From Nitrospirota bacterium (lineage in GTDB: Bacteria > Nitrospirota > Nitrospiria > Nitrospirales > Nitrospiraceae), in the NCBI GenBank assembly GCA_040755395.1, contig JBFMAX010000002.1, forward strand, positions 62,001 to 126,000: a DNA stretch of 64,000 nt. Direction: 5' to 3'. Positions within the stretch are counted from its first letter, which is position 1, and the number at the start of each line of letters is the position of its first letter. Shown here piece after piece: positions 9,613-17,828 of the stretch. The translations under genes were made by a program, and so were the position numbers. The notes beneath the pieces were generated by a model. It made no database searches, was not told the DNA's origin, and was given only the letters and a program-made list of their open reading frames with translations.

Positions 9613-10041
9613 TTACAGGTTGATCGGTTCCGGACGTTGGGCCTGATGAGGGTGCGCTGTCCCTGCATAGACCTTGAGTTTTCTTCCCATCTGTTTGCCC
9701 AGCGGCGTTTTCGGCAACATGCCTTTAATGGCCCTCTCCACCAACAGGGTGGGATTCCTGGCGTGCACGTGTTCCGCGGTGAGGACTTTCAGACCGCCGG
9801 GGTAGCCGGTATGATCGATATATGCCTTCGACTTGAACTTGTCCCCGGTCAAACGGATTTTGTCCGCGTTCACGACCACCACATGGTCTCCCGTGTCCAC
9901 GTGTGGAGTGAACGTGGGTTTGTGCTTCCCTCTCAGGAGGATCGCCACCCGAGAAGCCAACCGCCCAAGCGTCTTCCCCTCGGCGTCCACCAGATACCAT
10001 TTTCGTTTGACGTCGGTTGGTTTCTCCAAATACGTCGTCAT
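9613..10041 (-). CDS. rplM: 50S ribosomal protein L13
   Basis: 142-residue large-subunit protein. [31 protein letters not shown] and [13 protein letters not shown] are diagnostic. The ATG at 10041 has GGAG upstream; the open frame continues 91 codons upstream into the nuclease gene without support. Co-transcribed with rpsI and probably with the two upstream nuclease genes. Confidence 0.97.
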   Translation of the reverse strand: MTTYLEKPTDVKRKWYLVDAEGKTLGRLASRVAILLRGKHKPTFTPHVDTGDHVVVVNADKIRLTGDKFKSKAYIDHTGYPGGLKVLTAEHVHARNPTLLVERAIKGMLPKTPLGKQMGRKLKVYAGTAHPHQAQRPEPINL

Positions 10042-10079
10042 GACCAGATTCTCTCCTTCGTCGGCTAGTGATCCAGCCC

Positions 10080-10556
10080 CTACGCTTCCTGCGCGCCGAA
10101 ATTTCTCGTTTCGAATTTGGCCAACCACGCATCCAGGTTGCCGCCGCTTCGGCGCCTGAGCACGTCCTCGGTGACGTAAATCGGGGAATGGGTTCTCAGG
10201 GCCAGCGCGATGGCGTCGCTGGGCCGCGCATCCAGTGTCCGCTCCACCCCTTTGGAAGCCAAGTGGATCGTCGCAAAGTATGTGCGGTCCTTCACGTCGG
10301 TGACCACCACACATTGCACTCGCACGTTCAAATGGTCGACGAAGCTCTTCATGAGGTCGTGGCTCATCGGCCTGGGCGTCACCACCCCTTCGAGCGCCAG
10401 CCTGATCGCATTGCCTTCGGCCGCGCCGACCCAGATCGGCAGCACGTCGGTGTGTCGATCGTTCTGGAGTATCACGATCTGCGTCTCGGTGTTGGGATCC
10501 GGCACGATCCTGAGCACTTTCAGTTCGATGAGATCACCTGTGTCTTTCTGTTCCAT
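10080..10556 (-). CDS. Bifunctional nuclease family protein (copy 1)
   Basis: BFN/DUF151 domain protein, a family named for a plant RNase/DNase. The molecular role in bacteria is mostly unknown. The core [19 protein letters not shown] and [10 protein letters not shown] is clear. I chose ATG 10556 (158 residues) because it aligns with the paralogue next door; a TTG at 10610 would add 18 residues. No strong ribosome site is seen for either. It follows copy 2 by about 75 bp (21 bp from the TTG) and precedes rplM by 38 bp. Confidence 0.88.
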   Translation of the reverse strand: MEQKDTGDLIELKVLRIVPDPNTETQIVILQNDRHTDVLPIWVGAAEGNAIRLALEGVVTPRPMSHDLMKSFVDHLNVRVQCVVVTDVKDRTYFATIHLASKGVERTLDARPSDAIALALRTHSPIYVTEDVLRRRSGGNLDAWLAKFETRNFGAQEA

Positions 10557-10631
10557 GGCGTTATGAAGGGAATTCAGAGCTTCGGTGGTGTGTGTGAGAT
10601 AGGTTGACAATACGCGAGAGTCGGCCGTCGA

Positions 10632-11087
<456 letters not shown>

Positions 11088-11150
11088 GTCAACCGGTCTC
11101 CTCTGGCGTGAAGATTTTAAGAGATGATCGACCGACAGAGGTAGCAGGTC

Positions 11151-11180
11151 AATCTAGCACTTCTCAAAACGGCATGTCAA
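11151..11180 (-). promoter_or_regulatory. Sigma70-type promoter for nuclease-rplM-rpsI unit
   Basis: On the minus strand TTGACA, 18 bp, TAGATT, with TGC before the -10 box. The -35 box is part of TTGACATGCC, a 10-mer also present in the promoter at 12034. Confidence 0.7.
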
Positions 11181-11220
11181 CGAAACCGTCGACCTCGGCG
11201 GCCCGACGCACCGGGAACTG

Positions 11221-11235
11221 GGCATGTCACATGCC
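11221..11235. promoter_or_regulatory. Palindromic operator candidate
   Basis: GGCATGT-C-ACATGCC is a perfect 15-bp inverted repeat, about 40 bp upstream of the -35 box of the nuclease-rplM promoter. The same half-site GGCATGTCA occurs at 11171, exactly 50 bp away, within that -35 region. No regulator is identified. Confidence 0.35.
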
Positions 11236-11339
11236 TGCCTGTATCGCTCAACCGAGGGGATGAGAGGACAGATAAAGGCGGGAGCAGACCGGATCGTTTC
11301 GCGGGAGCGTCTTGTCCTCCTGCCAAAGCCCTTTTCTGT

Positions 11340-11618
11340 TTATTGCGGAGGACGGTAATTTTGATCCAGCTTGGAAGTGTCGACCGGCTCGCCGAGTTTC
11401 AAAAACGCTCGCATCTGCTTTTTGACCAACTCGCGGCCGCTTTCCTCACCCAGGTTCACCTGATATTCATTGATCACCATCACCCTCATGCTTTCCCATT
11501 TTTTCCAGCAGCTCTTGCAGACCTTTGCTTTGATCTCCGCCTCCAGCTTTCCCATGAAAAGCGGATCAGTGATGGCCTCTCCCTGTTGCCCACATGTCAC
11601 GCATTGAACAGCCGTCAT
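11340..11618 (-). CDS. Fe(2+)-trafficking (YggX-like) protein with two CxxC pairs
   Basis: 92 residues. The stretch with W-K-K-W-E-S-M, VMINEY(Q)VNLGEESGRELV and QMRAFLKLGEP resembles YggX, a small cytosolic protein implicated in iron trafficking and protection of Fe-S clusters. Unlike E. coli YggX, it has an added N-terminal CVTC (6-9) and a CKSC (35-38), a likely metal site. AGGAGG lies upstream of the ATG at 11618. It stands alone, next to tRNA-Leu in the opposite direction. The family call is from motif resemblance only. Confidence 0.7.
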   Translation of the reverse strand: MTAVQCVTCGQQGEAITDPLFMGKLEAEIKAKVCKSCWKKWESMRVMVINEYQVNLGEESGRELVKKQMRAFLKLGEPVDTSKLDQNYRPPQ

Positions 11619-11728
11619 GGAGAATGTCCTCCTCGTCGAAAAAGTCCGATCAATATCACCCTCCTCGCCCTCAAAAACAGTCGCATTGTAACATCGCCGT
11701 CCGCCGAAAAAAAAGGACCTTCAGCGCA

Positions 11729-11757
11729 TTGACGACCACAGGGGTTCATGTTAGAAG
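11729..11757 (+). promoter_or_regulatory. Promoter candidate for tRNA-Leu
   Basis: TTGACG, 17 bp, TAGAAG, about 28 bp before the first base of the tRNA. The -10 box is weak. Confidence 0.45.
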
Positions 11758-11785
11758 AGCCTCGCTCACTTGTCCGGACGCCGTT

Positions 11786-11872
11786 GCCCGGATGGCGGAA
11801 CTGGCAGACGCGCCAGACTCAAAATCTGGTTCTCGCAAGAGAGTGGGAGTTCGATCCTCCCTCCGGGCACCA
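11786..11872 (+). tRNA. tRNA-Leu (anticodon CAA)
   Basis: 87 bases with genome-encoded CCA. The acceptor stem GCCCGGA pairs with TCCGGGC. The anticodon arm has stem CCAGA/TCTGG and loop CTCAAAA, giving anticodon CAA (reads UUG). A long variable arm of class II type (TTCTCGCAAGAGAGT) and a standard T-arm GGAGTTCGATCCTCC follow. Confidence 0.95.
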
Positions 11873-12033
11873 ACCGTGTAACCCCGCTTGCGCACGCGAG
11901 AATCCATATGCAATTCGAACGAGGCGCTAGCCCCGCAGCGGCGACGGCGAAGCAACGGTCGGCGAAGGGCGGACAGGGGTGAAAACCGAAAAATTTTCAC
12001 AAGATTTTCCTCCCGGGATCAGGCAAACGCCTC
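11873..12033. other. Intergenic stretch with no recognised element
   Basis: Between tRNA-Leu and the promoter of the secreted-protein gene. I see no ORF with a ribosome site and no hairpin with a T run. Confidence 0.5.
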
Positions 12034-12062
12034 TTGACATGCCATAGCCGTTGTCCTATAGT
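12034..12062 (+). promoter_or_regulatory. Strong sigma70-type promoter
   Basis: TTGACA, 17 bp, TATAGT, the closest match to consensus in the first half of the window. It predicts a leader of about 100 nt before the secreted-protein gene. Confidence 0.75.
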
Positions 12063-12172
12063 TCCGGCAACTTGAGTATGACGGAATCGTAACTTATCAA
12101 CACATGGATCAGAGGCTGTTTTGTCGTTCATTCTTCACCTTCATCCTTAACTCACTCACAAGGAGGCAGCAC

Positions 12173-12904
12173 ATGCGTAAGGTGGTTGCACTAGGAGCTG
12201 CGGTTCTCATTGTCGGCTCCGTGAGCGTTGCAATGGCCCAGGAACGCCTGCCGCAACACTCGGGCTTCGGCACAGGGGTCGGTGAGAATGCCGGTGTTGG
12301 GTCGCGCTCTCAGATTTGGGATCGGGCCGCGTTCCTTGAGTATCTTTCCCAGCCGGAAACGATTTATGGCCGCGTGTTGGCGATCGATATCCCGGCTGGA
12401 AAAATGCATTTGGAAACAGGGGGAAGCTCGCATGACGAGGGGCGGGCAGGCACGGGCGCCCTTTCGTCCTTGACCGCTTACTTCGACGACAAGACGAATA
12501 TGGATCAGATCAAGGTTCTGAACGCAGGCGATGACGTGGCCTTGCAGGTGGTCGAGGCGACGACGGCGAATCAACCGTTCGGGACGGGCCGAAAATTAGT
12601 GCGACAGGTGACTGTCATCCGCGGCAACGAGAAGCTGGCCGGCTTTGGTGGGTTGGGGCAGCGGCCGAATCCTGCTACGGAGCGCGGCATTGAAACGCAG
12701 AACCTCAGCGTCACGGGCGGTGTGATCGGTCAGGTGCTTCCGGGCGAAATCAATACCGGGATCGTCAGCCCGATCGGTGAAGTCACGGGTGCCGCGCCCT
12801 GCTGGCAGTGTGAGCCGCAGCCGGGCTGGGGCTATGGCTCGAGCAACAAGTCGGACTACGGCACCGATCCGACGAAGCCCAACCTCGTCAAGGGCATCAA
12901 CTAA
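12173..12904 (+). CDS. Secreted protein of unknown function
   Basis: I do not recognise the family. The 243 residues start with a clear signal peptide (hydrophobic residues about 5-20, cleavage predicted after AMA at 22), so the product is periplasmic or exported. The mature part has a glycine-rich start, a middle with DxxAGDDVALQVVEATT like a small beta-rich domain, and a C-terminal stretch CWQCEPQPGWGYGSSNKSDY with one cysteine pair. AGGAGG precedes the ATG. An upstream in-frame extension is unsupported. It is a single-gene unit with a strong promoter and an intrinsic terminator, so probably well expressed. Confidence 0.85.
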   Translation: MRKVVALGAAVLIVGSVSVAMAQERLPQHSGFGTGVGENAGVGSRSQIWDRAAFLEYLSQPETIYGRVLAIDIPAGKMHLETGGSSHDEGRAGTGALSSLTAYFDDKTNMDQIKVLNAGDDVALQVVEATTANQPFGTGRKLVRQVTVIRGNEKLAGFGGLGQRPNPATERGIETQNLSVTGGVIGQVLPGEINTGIVSPIGEVTGAAPCWQCEPQPGWGYGSSNKSDYGTDPTKPNLVKGIN

Positions 12905-12933
12905 GCATCAACAGGTTTGGGACGATCGAGAGA

Positions 12934-12966
12934 GGGGACGGCCGAAAAGCCGTCCCCTTTTTTATT
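12934..12966 (+). terminator. Intrinsic terminator
   Basis: GGGGACGGC, loop CGAAAA, GCCGTCCCC (9-bp perfect stem), then six T and ATT. It lies 30 bp past the secreted-protein stop. Confidence 0.92.
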
Positions 12967-13097
12967 CCCGCCGGTCCGGTCGGCGCCCGCTTTTCATGCT
13001 GCCCGGGTGAGCCGAAGACTCATGGGGACCGCTTGAAAGTGGATGGTTCGCCTGATAGCATCGGACGCGAACTCGACATGAGGAAAAAGCGGAGCCG

Positions 13098-13361
13098 ATG
13101 AACCAGCAACAGGGAATATCGCACGTTCAGCCGGATGCGGAGTTGGATCTCCGTGGAGTCATTTGTCCTTACAACTTTGTGAAGACCAAACTCAAGCTTG
13201 AGGCGATGGAGCCAGGACAGGTGTTGGCGGTGATTCTGGACGACGGCGAGCCGATCCGTAACGTACCGCGCAGCGTGAAGGACGACGGCCATACTGTCTT
13301 GGGCCAGGAACCATTGGAGCAGTCCTTTCGCGTCATCATTAGAAAACGAATGAACGAGTAG
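13098..13361 (+). CDS. TusA/SirA-like sulfur-carrier family protein
   Basis: 87 residues of the TusA fold: beta strand LDLRG(V)ICP followed by helix NFVKTKLKLEAMEPGQVL, and a C-terminal strand RVIIRK. The cysteine of the CPxP motif is present (about residue 23), but the second proline is replaced (CPYN). TusA-family proteins carry persulfide sulfur; this one may be a specialised carrier. The ATG has GGAG close upstream. It converges with rsmI. Confidence 0.85.
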   Translation: MNQQQGISHVQPDAELDLRGVICPYNFVKTKLKLEAMEPGQVLAVILDDGEPIRNVPRSVKDDGHTVLGQEPLEQSFRVIIRKRMNE

Positions 13362-13390
13362 GTCGATTCAACCGCCGTTCCCCATCAGAC

Positions 13391-14176
13391 TCATCTCCGC
13401 GGATTCTTTCCTTCAACGACGACAGTCGCTTCGCCCTGCAGGAGCCTCCAGCCTGTTCGACGAAGCAAGTCGGAGACTCGGCCGCGTAGAAACCGTTCAG
13501 TGGGCTTCGTCATATCCAGGGCGATGAAGATCCGCCGCTCACCGAGGATCGACCGGATCGTCTCCAGAATCGATCGAAGGGACCTCACGGGCGCGTACAG
13601 CACCAGGGCGCGATCGTCGCTGCGTCGGGCCTCGAAAAATCGCCGACGCGGAAGGTTCCTTATGGGGACCTGACCGTGAAACGAGAACGAATCACCGGAA
13701 AACCCGGAAACCGACAGAGCCGTGGTCGCGGCGGAAGGGCCGGGGATGGGCACGACCCGGATGCCGGCCTCGACCGCTCTGGCGACCAGGAGGCAGCCAG
13801 GATCGAAGATCACGGGTGTACCGGCGTCGGCCACCAGCGCGATGCTCTGACCTTTGTGCAGCCGCTCGATGAGCACGGGAATTTTGTCCTCACAGTTTCC
13901 GCGGTGATAGCTCGTCAGCGTCGTTTCGATCGCATAGCGATCGAGTAACGCCCGGATAACGAGCGTGTCCTCAGCCGCGACCAAAGAAACGTTCTTCAAC
14001 ACCTTCAGCGCGCGGAGCGTGATGTCCTCGTGGTTGCCGATCGGCATGCCGACTACATACAAGGAACCGACGGGCGCCGCGACGTGTTTCCGCGTGCCAT
14101 TGGAGACCCTTTCTTGACTCTCATCTTTTGGCGTCGATATAATTCGCAATTCTAAAGCCGCCCGTTTTTTCTGCAA
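13391..14176 (-). CDS. rsmI: 16S rRNA (cytidine1402-2'-O)-methyltransferase
   Basis: SAM-dependent tetrapyrrole-methylase-fold enzyme acting on the ribosomal P site. GSLYVVGMPIGNHEDITLRAL, AAEDT, the YHRGNCEDK segment, VADAGTP and PIPGPSAATTALSVSG are diagnostic. No ATG or GTG lies in frame before the conserved core; the possible starts are TTG at 14176 (261 residues) and TTG at 14149 (252 residues). The first 30 codons overlap the ccsA promoter on the other strand, so the start is uncertain. Confidence 0.92.
   Translation of the reverse strand: MQKKRAALELRIISTPKDESQERVSNGTRKHVAAPVGSLYVVGMPIGNHEDITLRALKVLKNVSLVAAEDTLVIRALLDRYAIETTLTSYHRGNCEDKIPVLIERLHKGQSIALVADAGTPVIFDPGCLLVARAVEAGIRVVPIPGPSAATTALSVSGFSGDSFSFHGQVPIRNLPRRRFFEARRSDDRALVLYAPVRSLRSILETIRSILGERRIFIALDMTKPTERFLRGRVSDLLRRTGWRLLQGEATVVVEGKNPRR
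14114..14143 (+). promoter_or_regulatory. Sigma70-type promoter for ccsA-hemA series
   Basis: TTGACT, 18 bp, perfect TATAAT, 55 bp before ccsA. It lies inside the 5' end of the divergently read rsmI frame. Confidence 0.75.
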
Positions 14177-14197
14177 AGTTGAGGGGATAGACCAAGC

Positions 14198-15001
14198 ATG
14201 GCGGTCGTCTTCTTCATGGCGACGATGGTGCTCTATTTCACGGGCACTGTCTTCTTTCTTGCCTACCTGTTGCGGCGGTCAGAGGCCCTCTCAAAGGTCT
14301 CGCTGGGAGTCACCGCCGTCGGTTTTGGGACCCATACCTTCGCGCTCGCGATGCGGATGATCGGAGCGGGCCAGGCGCCGCTGCCGAGTTTTCATGAGGC
14401 GCTGTCTTTTTTCGCCTGGACCCTTGTCCTGGTCTTCCTGGCCGTTGAATTCCGGCATCACATCCACGTTCTCGGGTCTTTTATTCTACCCCTGGCGTTA
14501 TTGTCTCTCGTGTCGGCCGCCGTCCTGCCGGAACAGGTTCCGACGCTGAAGCCTGTCCTCAAGACCTTGTGGGTCCATGTGGCGCTCAGCATGCTGGGCG
14601 CGGTCGGATTCGCGGTCGCGTTCGTCGCCGGCGTAATGTACCTGATTCAGGACGGATTGTTGAAGTCAAAGCGGTTCAATGTCTTGTACGCCAAATTGCC
14701 TGCACTGGACTTTTTGGATCATCTCAATCAGCAGTCGATCGTGTTCGGCTTTCCGCTCCTGACGCTGGGCATCATCACGGGAGCGATTTCAGCCGGATTG
14801 ACGAAGGGTTCCTACCTGAGCTGGAATCCTGAACAGACCTGGGCGCTGGTGACCTGGTTCTTTTACTTTGTCGTGCTCTTGGGCCGCTTGACGGTGGGTT
14901 GGCGAGCCAAGCGCGCGGCCTATCTGACCATTATCGGGTTTGCCGGTGTCATCCTGACGTTGGTGGGAGTCGTCCTCAAGGGGCACGGACCGGTTTCCTG
15001 A
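14198..15001 (+). CDS. ccsA: CcsA/HemX-type cytochrome c assembly membrane protein
   Basis: 267 residues with about eight membrane helices. The tryptophan-rich WNPEQTWALVTW near residue 210 corresponds to the heme-handling WWD-type region of the CcsA/CcmC superfamily, and conserved histidines (FGTHTFAL, LWVHVAL) could ligate heme. Placement directly before hemA (1 bp gap) is typical of the HemX-like branch. It could act in heme delivery for c-type cytochromes or in regulating HemA. Confidence 0.85.
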   Translation: MAVVFFMATMVLYFTGTVFFLAYLLRRSEALSKVSLGVTAVGFGTHTFALAMRMIGAGQAPLPSFHEALSFFAWTLVLVFLAVEFRHHIHVLGSFILPLALLSLVSAAVLPEQVPTLKPVLKTLWVHVALSMLGAVGFAVAFVAGVMYLIQDGLLKSKRFNVLYAKLPALDFLDHLNQQSIVFGFPLLTLGIITGAISAGLTKGSYLSWNPEQTWALVTWFFYFVVLLGRLTVGWRAKRAAYLTIIGFAGVILTLVGVVLKGHGPVS

Positions 15002-15002
15002 C

Positions 15003-16415
15003 ATGAACATCATCGTCGTAGGGCTCAGTCACAAAACAGCCCCGATTGAAATCCGCGAGCGACTGGCGGTTCCGGAAAGTCGGATGGGCGAAGCGCTCAG
15101 CCGCCTGTGTTCATACCCGGGGATCAAAGAAGGCATCCTTCTCTCCACCTGCAACCGCGTCGAGGTCTACGCGGTGGTTGAGGAGATCGAGTCCGGTTAC
15201 AGCCGGGTGCAGGAATTTCTCGCCGACACCCATCTGTCCCTCTCCTCGGAACAGTTGACCCCTCATCTCTATTGGCACGCGGGAGACAAGGCCATCGCGC
15301 ACCTGTTCCGCGTCGCCGCCAGCCTGGATTCGATGATCGTCGGGGAGTCCCAGATTCTGGGGCAATTGAAAGACGCCTTCGAGATCGCCCTCACGCACAA
15401 AACGACGGGATTGATCCTGAACAAGGTCGTAAAAAAAGCCATCTCCGTCGCCAAGCGCGTGCGGACCGAAACCAAGATTGCGGAGATGGCCGTCTCTGTG
15501 AGTTACGCAGCCGTGGAATTGGCCAAGAAGATTTTCTCGAATCTCAGCGAAAAAACCGTTCTGCTGGTGGGGGCCGGAGAAATGGCGAAGCTGGCGGCGC
15601 GACATCTGATGGCCCACGGTGTCCACCAGGTCCGGATCACCACGCGCAGTCCTCACGCCGCGATGGACCTGGCCGGTCGGTTCAACGCGACTCCCATTCC
15701 CTTTGAGGAGTTCCGGGACGACATGGCCACGGCGGACATCGTGCTCGTCTCGACGGGGGCGTCGCATTATTTGATCGGCGCCGAAGACGTGCAACGGGCC
15801 GTCCGCCAGCGGATGAACCGGCCCATGTTTCTGATCGACATTTCCGTCCCGCGGAACATCGATCCGGCGGTCCGACACATCGACAACGCCTTTCTGTTCG
15901 ACATCGACGACCTCAAAATGAGGGTCGAACAGAACCGGGAGGAACGACTGCAGGAAGCGGAAAAAGCCGAGCGGATGGTGGCGGAGGAAGTTGTCGTCCT
16001 GCGGCAATGGCTCAAGTCCTTGGAAGTCACCCCGACGATCGTCGCCCTCCGCACCCGAACAGAGGAGATCAAGCGCGCAGAACTGGAGAAGACTTTGGGC
16101 CGGTTGGGACATCTTTCGAACCAGCAGCGGGAGTTGGTGGAAAGTTTGGCGTCGGCTATCGTGAACAAACTCATTCACGGGGCCATGGTGACCCTCAAAG
16201 CCGAAGCCAATTCGTCTGGCGGGGCCGCGTTCGTCGAGGCGGCCCGGCGGTTCTTCAACCTGGACGAGGCACCGACGGGCCAATCGGACGACTCGAACCG
16301 CAACGGCAGGTGTGACCGCCTCGCCCCGCTCGCGATTCCGGCTCCGATGCCGGAGCCTTTTGTGACCGAAGAAGCGACAGAGGCTTCAAGGGAGCAGGCG
16401 GGAGAAAAGAGATAG
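15003..16415 (+). CDS. hemA: Glutamyl-tRNA reductase
   Basis: First committed step of the C5 heme pathway: reduces Glu-tRNA to glutamate-1-semialdehyde. GLSHKTAPIEIRE and the catalytic cysteine in STCNRVEVY (Cys50) are visible, then the NADPH domain with VLLVGAGEMAKLAARHL and the dimerisation helices. At 470 residues it is longer than the usual 420-430 because of a low-complexity C-terminal tail of about 40 residues. Confidence 0.97.
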   Translation: MNIIVVGLSHKTAPIEIRERLAVPESRMGEALSRLCSYPGIKEGILLSTCNRVEVYAVVEEIESGYSRVQEFLADTHLSLSSEQLTPHLYWHAGDKAIAHLFRVAASLDSMIVGESQILGQLKDAFEIALTHKTTGLILNKVVKKAISVAKRVRTETKIAEMAVSVSYAAVELAKKIFSNLSEKTVLLVGAGEMAKLAARHLMAHGVHQVRITTRSPHAAMDLAGRFNATPIPFEEFRDDMATADIVLVSTGASHYLIGAEDVQRAVRQRMNRPMFLIDISVPRNIDPAVRHIDNAFLFDIDDLKMRVEQNREERLQEAEKAERMVAEEVVVLRQWLKSLEVTPTIVALRTRTEEIKRAELEKTLGRLGHLSNQQRELVESLASAIVNKLIHGAMVTLKAEANSSGGAAFVEAARRFFNLDEAPTGQSDDSNRNGRCDRLAPLAIPAPMPEPFVTEEATEASREQAGEKR

Positions 16416-16466
16416 CGCCAGCCTCTTGTCCGATGCGCCGGATGAGATCCTTGAAGTCGGGACCGC

Positions 16467-16658
16467 ATGCCGACAGGCCCCAAACTCTTTACCTGCCCGA
16501 AGTGCCTGCACACGTATCTGGGGCATGACCCGTTGCCCGACTGTCCGCGGTGTGGATTTGATTATCGGGAGCGGGAAGGGTTCCGCGGGGACACCGTTGT
16601 CTATCTTCTGACCATCCTCGGCTTGGTCAGCTTCTTCTTAATTGGTGTCGCCGTATGA
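16467..16658 (+). CDS. Small zinc-ribbon membrane protein
   Basis: 63 residues: cysteine pairs CPKC (10-13) and CPRC (26-29) make a zinc ribbon, and residues about 44-62 are one membrane helix. Function unknown. It sits between hemA and hemC in the same direction, 51 bp after hemA. Confidence 0.7.
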   Translation: MPTGPKLFTCPKCLHTYLGHDPLPDCPRCGFDYREREGFRGDTVVYLLTILGLVSFFLIGVAV

Positions 16659-16823
16659 CCGGGGATTTCTGGGGGTGGCGTCGCCGACGGCCGGCTCTAC
16701 GGCGAAGCCGCAAGAATTCGAGGAGAAACTGCCAGGCGCGGATCGGGGGAGGGGGGCCGGTGCGTCTCGGACTCCCTGCCATGAGCCCGGACGATAGCGC
16801 TAGCAGGCGGTTGAATGACTGCA

Positions 16824-16847
16824 CCGGATGCCGGTTTCGGCATCCGG
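16824..16847 (+). promoter_or_regulatory. Perfect 10-bp hairpin upstream of hemC
   Basis: CCGGATGCCG, loop GTTT, CGGCATCCGG. No T run follows, so termination is unlikely; an mRNA processing or regulatory role is possible. It lies 24 bp before the preferred hemC start and would be inside the coding region if the upstream ATG were used. Confidence 0.5.
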
Positions 16848-16871
16848 CGTGAGGGGAACGGGAGAACGGCG

Positions 16872-17828
16872 GTGGCGAACGGCAGGCGCGGCTCGCTGGT
16901 GCTTGGAACCCGAGGAAGCAAGCTGGCCATTCGACAGAGCGAATGGGTCCAGGCGCAGTTGAAGGAGATTGCGCCGGATGTATCGGTGTCGCTCAAGCGG
17001 ATTCAGACCTCCGGAGACAAGATACTCGATGTGGCGCTCGCCGCGATCGGCGGCAAGGGACTCTTCGTCAAGGAGATCGAAGAGGCGCTCCTGCGCGGCG
17101 AGATCGATCTAGCGGTTCACAGCATGAAGGACGTGCCGACACTGCTGCCGCAGGGCCTTGCCATTGTGTGCGTGCCCATGCGGGAGGACCCCCGTGACGT
17201 CCTGATCAGTCGGAACGGCCACGCGCTGTCTCAGTTGCCGGCCGGGGCCCGGGTCGGGACCAGCAGCCTGCGTCGACAAGCCCAATTGCTCCATTACCGA
17301 CCGGACCTCAAAATCGAGGTGTTGCGGGGCAATCTGGATACCCGATTGAGAAAGCTGCGTGAGGGCCGGTTCGACGCCATCGTGCTCGCGTCAGCCGGAC
17401 TCAGACGGCTTCAATGGACGGAGAGCGCAACCGAGGTCCTGCCGACGGAGGTCTGCCTCCCGGCGATCGGTCAGGGGGCCTTGGGTATCGAAGGACGCTG
17501 CGACGATGTCTTCGTCCGGGAACTCCTCGCTCCGCTGAATCATCCGCCCTCCCGAACGGCCGTCCTGGCGGAGCGGGCACTCTTGCACCGGCTGGAAGGC
17601 GGATGCCAGGTGCCCATTGCCGCCCATGCGACGTTGGAAGGGGACACGCTGGTGCTCGACGGTTTGATCGCCGGCGTCGACGGCCGGGACTTGATCCGGG
17701 ATGTCGTCCGGGGTCCGGCGTCGGAGCCAGAACGTTTGGGCGTGCGGCTTGCTGAACGGCTTCTGGCCGGGGGCGGGGATAAGATTCTGGATTCGATCTA
17801 CGGAGGGGTTCGACGCCGTGACGCCTAA
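16872..17828 (+). CDS. hemC: Hydroxymethylbilane synthase
   Basis: Polymerises four porphobilinogens. LVLGTRGSKLAIRQSEWVQ at the N-terminus and the dipyrromethane cysteine in EGGCQVP (Cys245) are diagnostic. I chose GTG 16872 (318 residues, GGAG upstream). The alternative ATG at 16815 adds 19 residues that span a perfect hairpin. The 3' end overlaps cobA/hemD by 11 bp. Confidence 0.95.
   Translation: MANGRRGSLVLGTRGSKLAIRQSEWVQAQLKEIAPDVSVSLKRIQTSGDKILDVALAAIGGKGLFVKEIEEALLRGEIDLAVHSMKDVPTLLPQGLAIVCVPMREDPRDVLISRNGHALSQLPAGARVGTSSLRRQAQLLHYRPDLKIEVLRGNLDTRLRKLREGRFDAIVLASAGLRRLQWTESATEVLPTEVCLPAIGQGALGIEGRCDDVFVRELLAPLNHPPSRTAVLAERALLHRLEGGCQVPIAAHATLEGDTLVLDGLIAGVDGRDLIRDVVRGPASEPERLGVRLAERLLAGGGDKILDSIYGGVRRRDA

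Noticed and set aside
15111-16283. 390-codon minus-strand frame across hemA
   Set aside because: Antisense shadow of hemA with typical biased composition.
16815-16871. ATG at 16815 as the hemC start
   Set aside because: It would translate a perfect hairpin and add 19 residues not expected in HemC; GTG 16872 has a better ribosome site. Not fully excluded.
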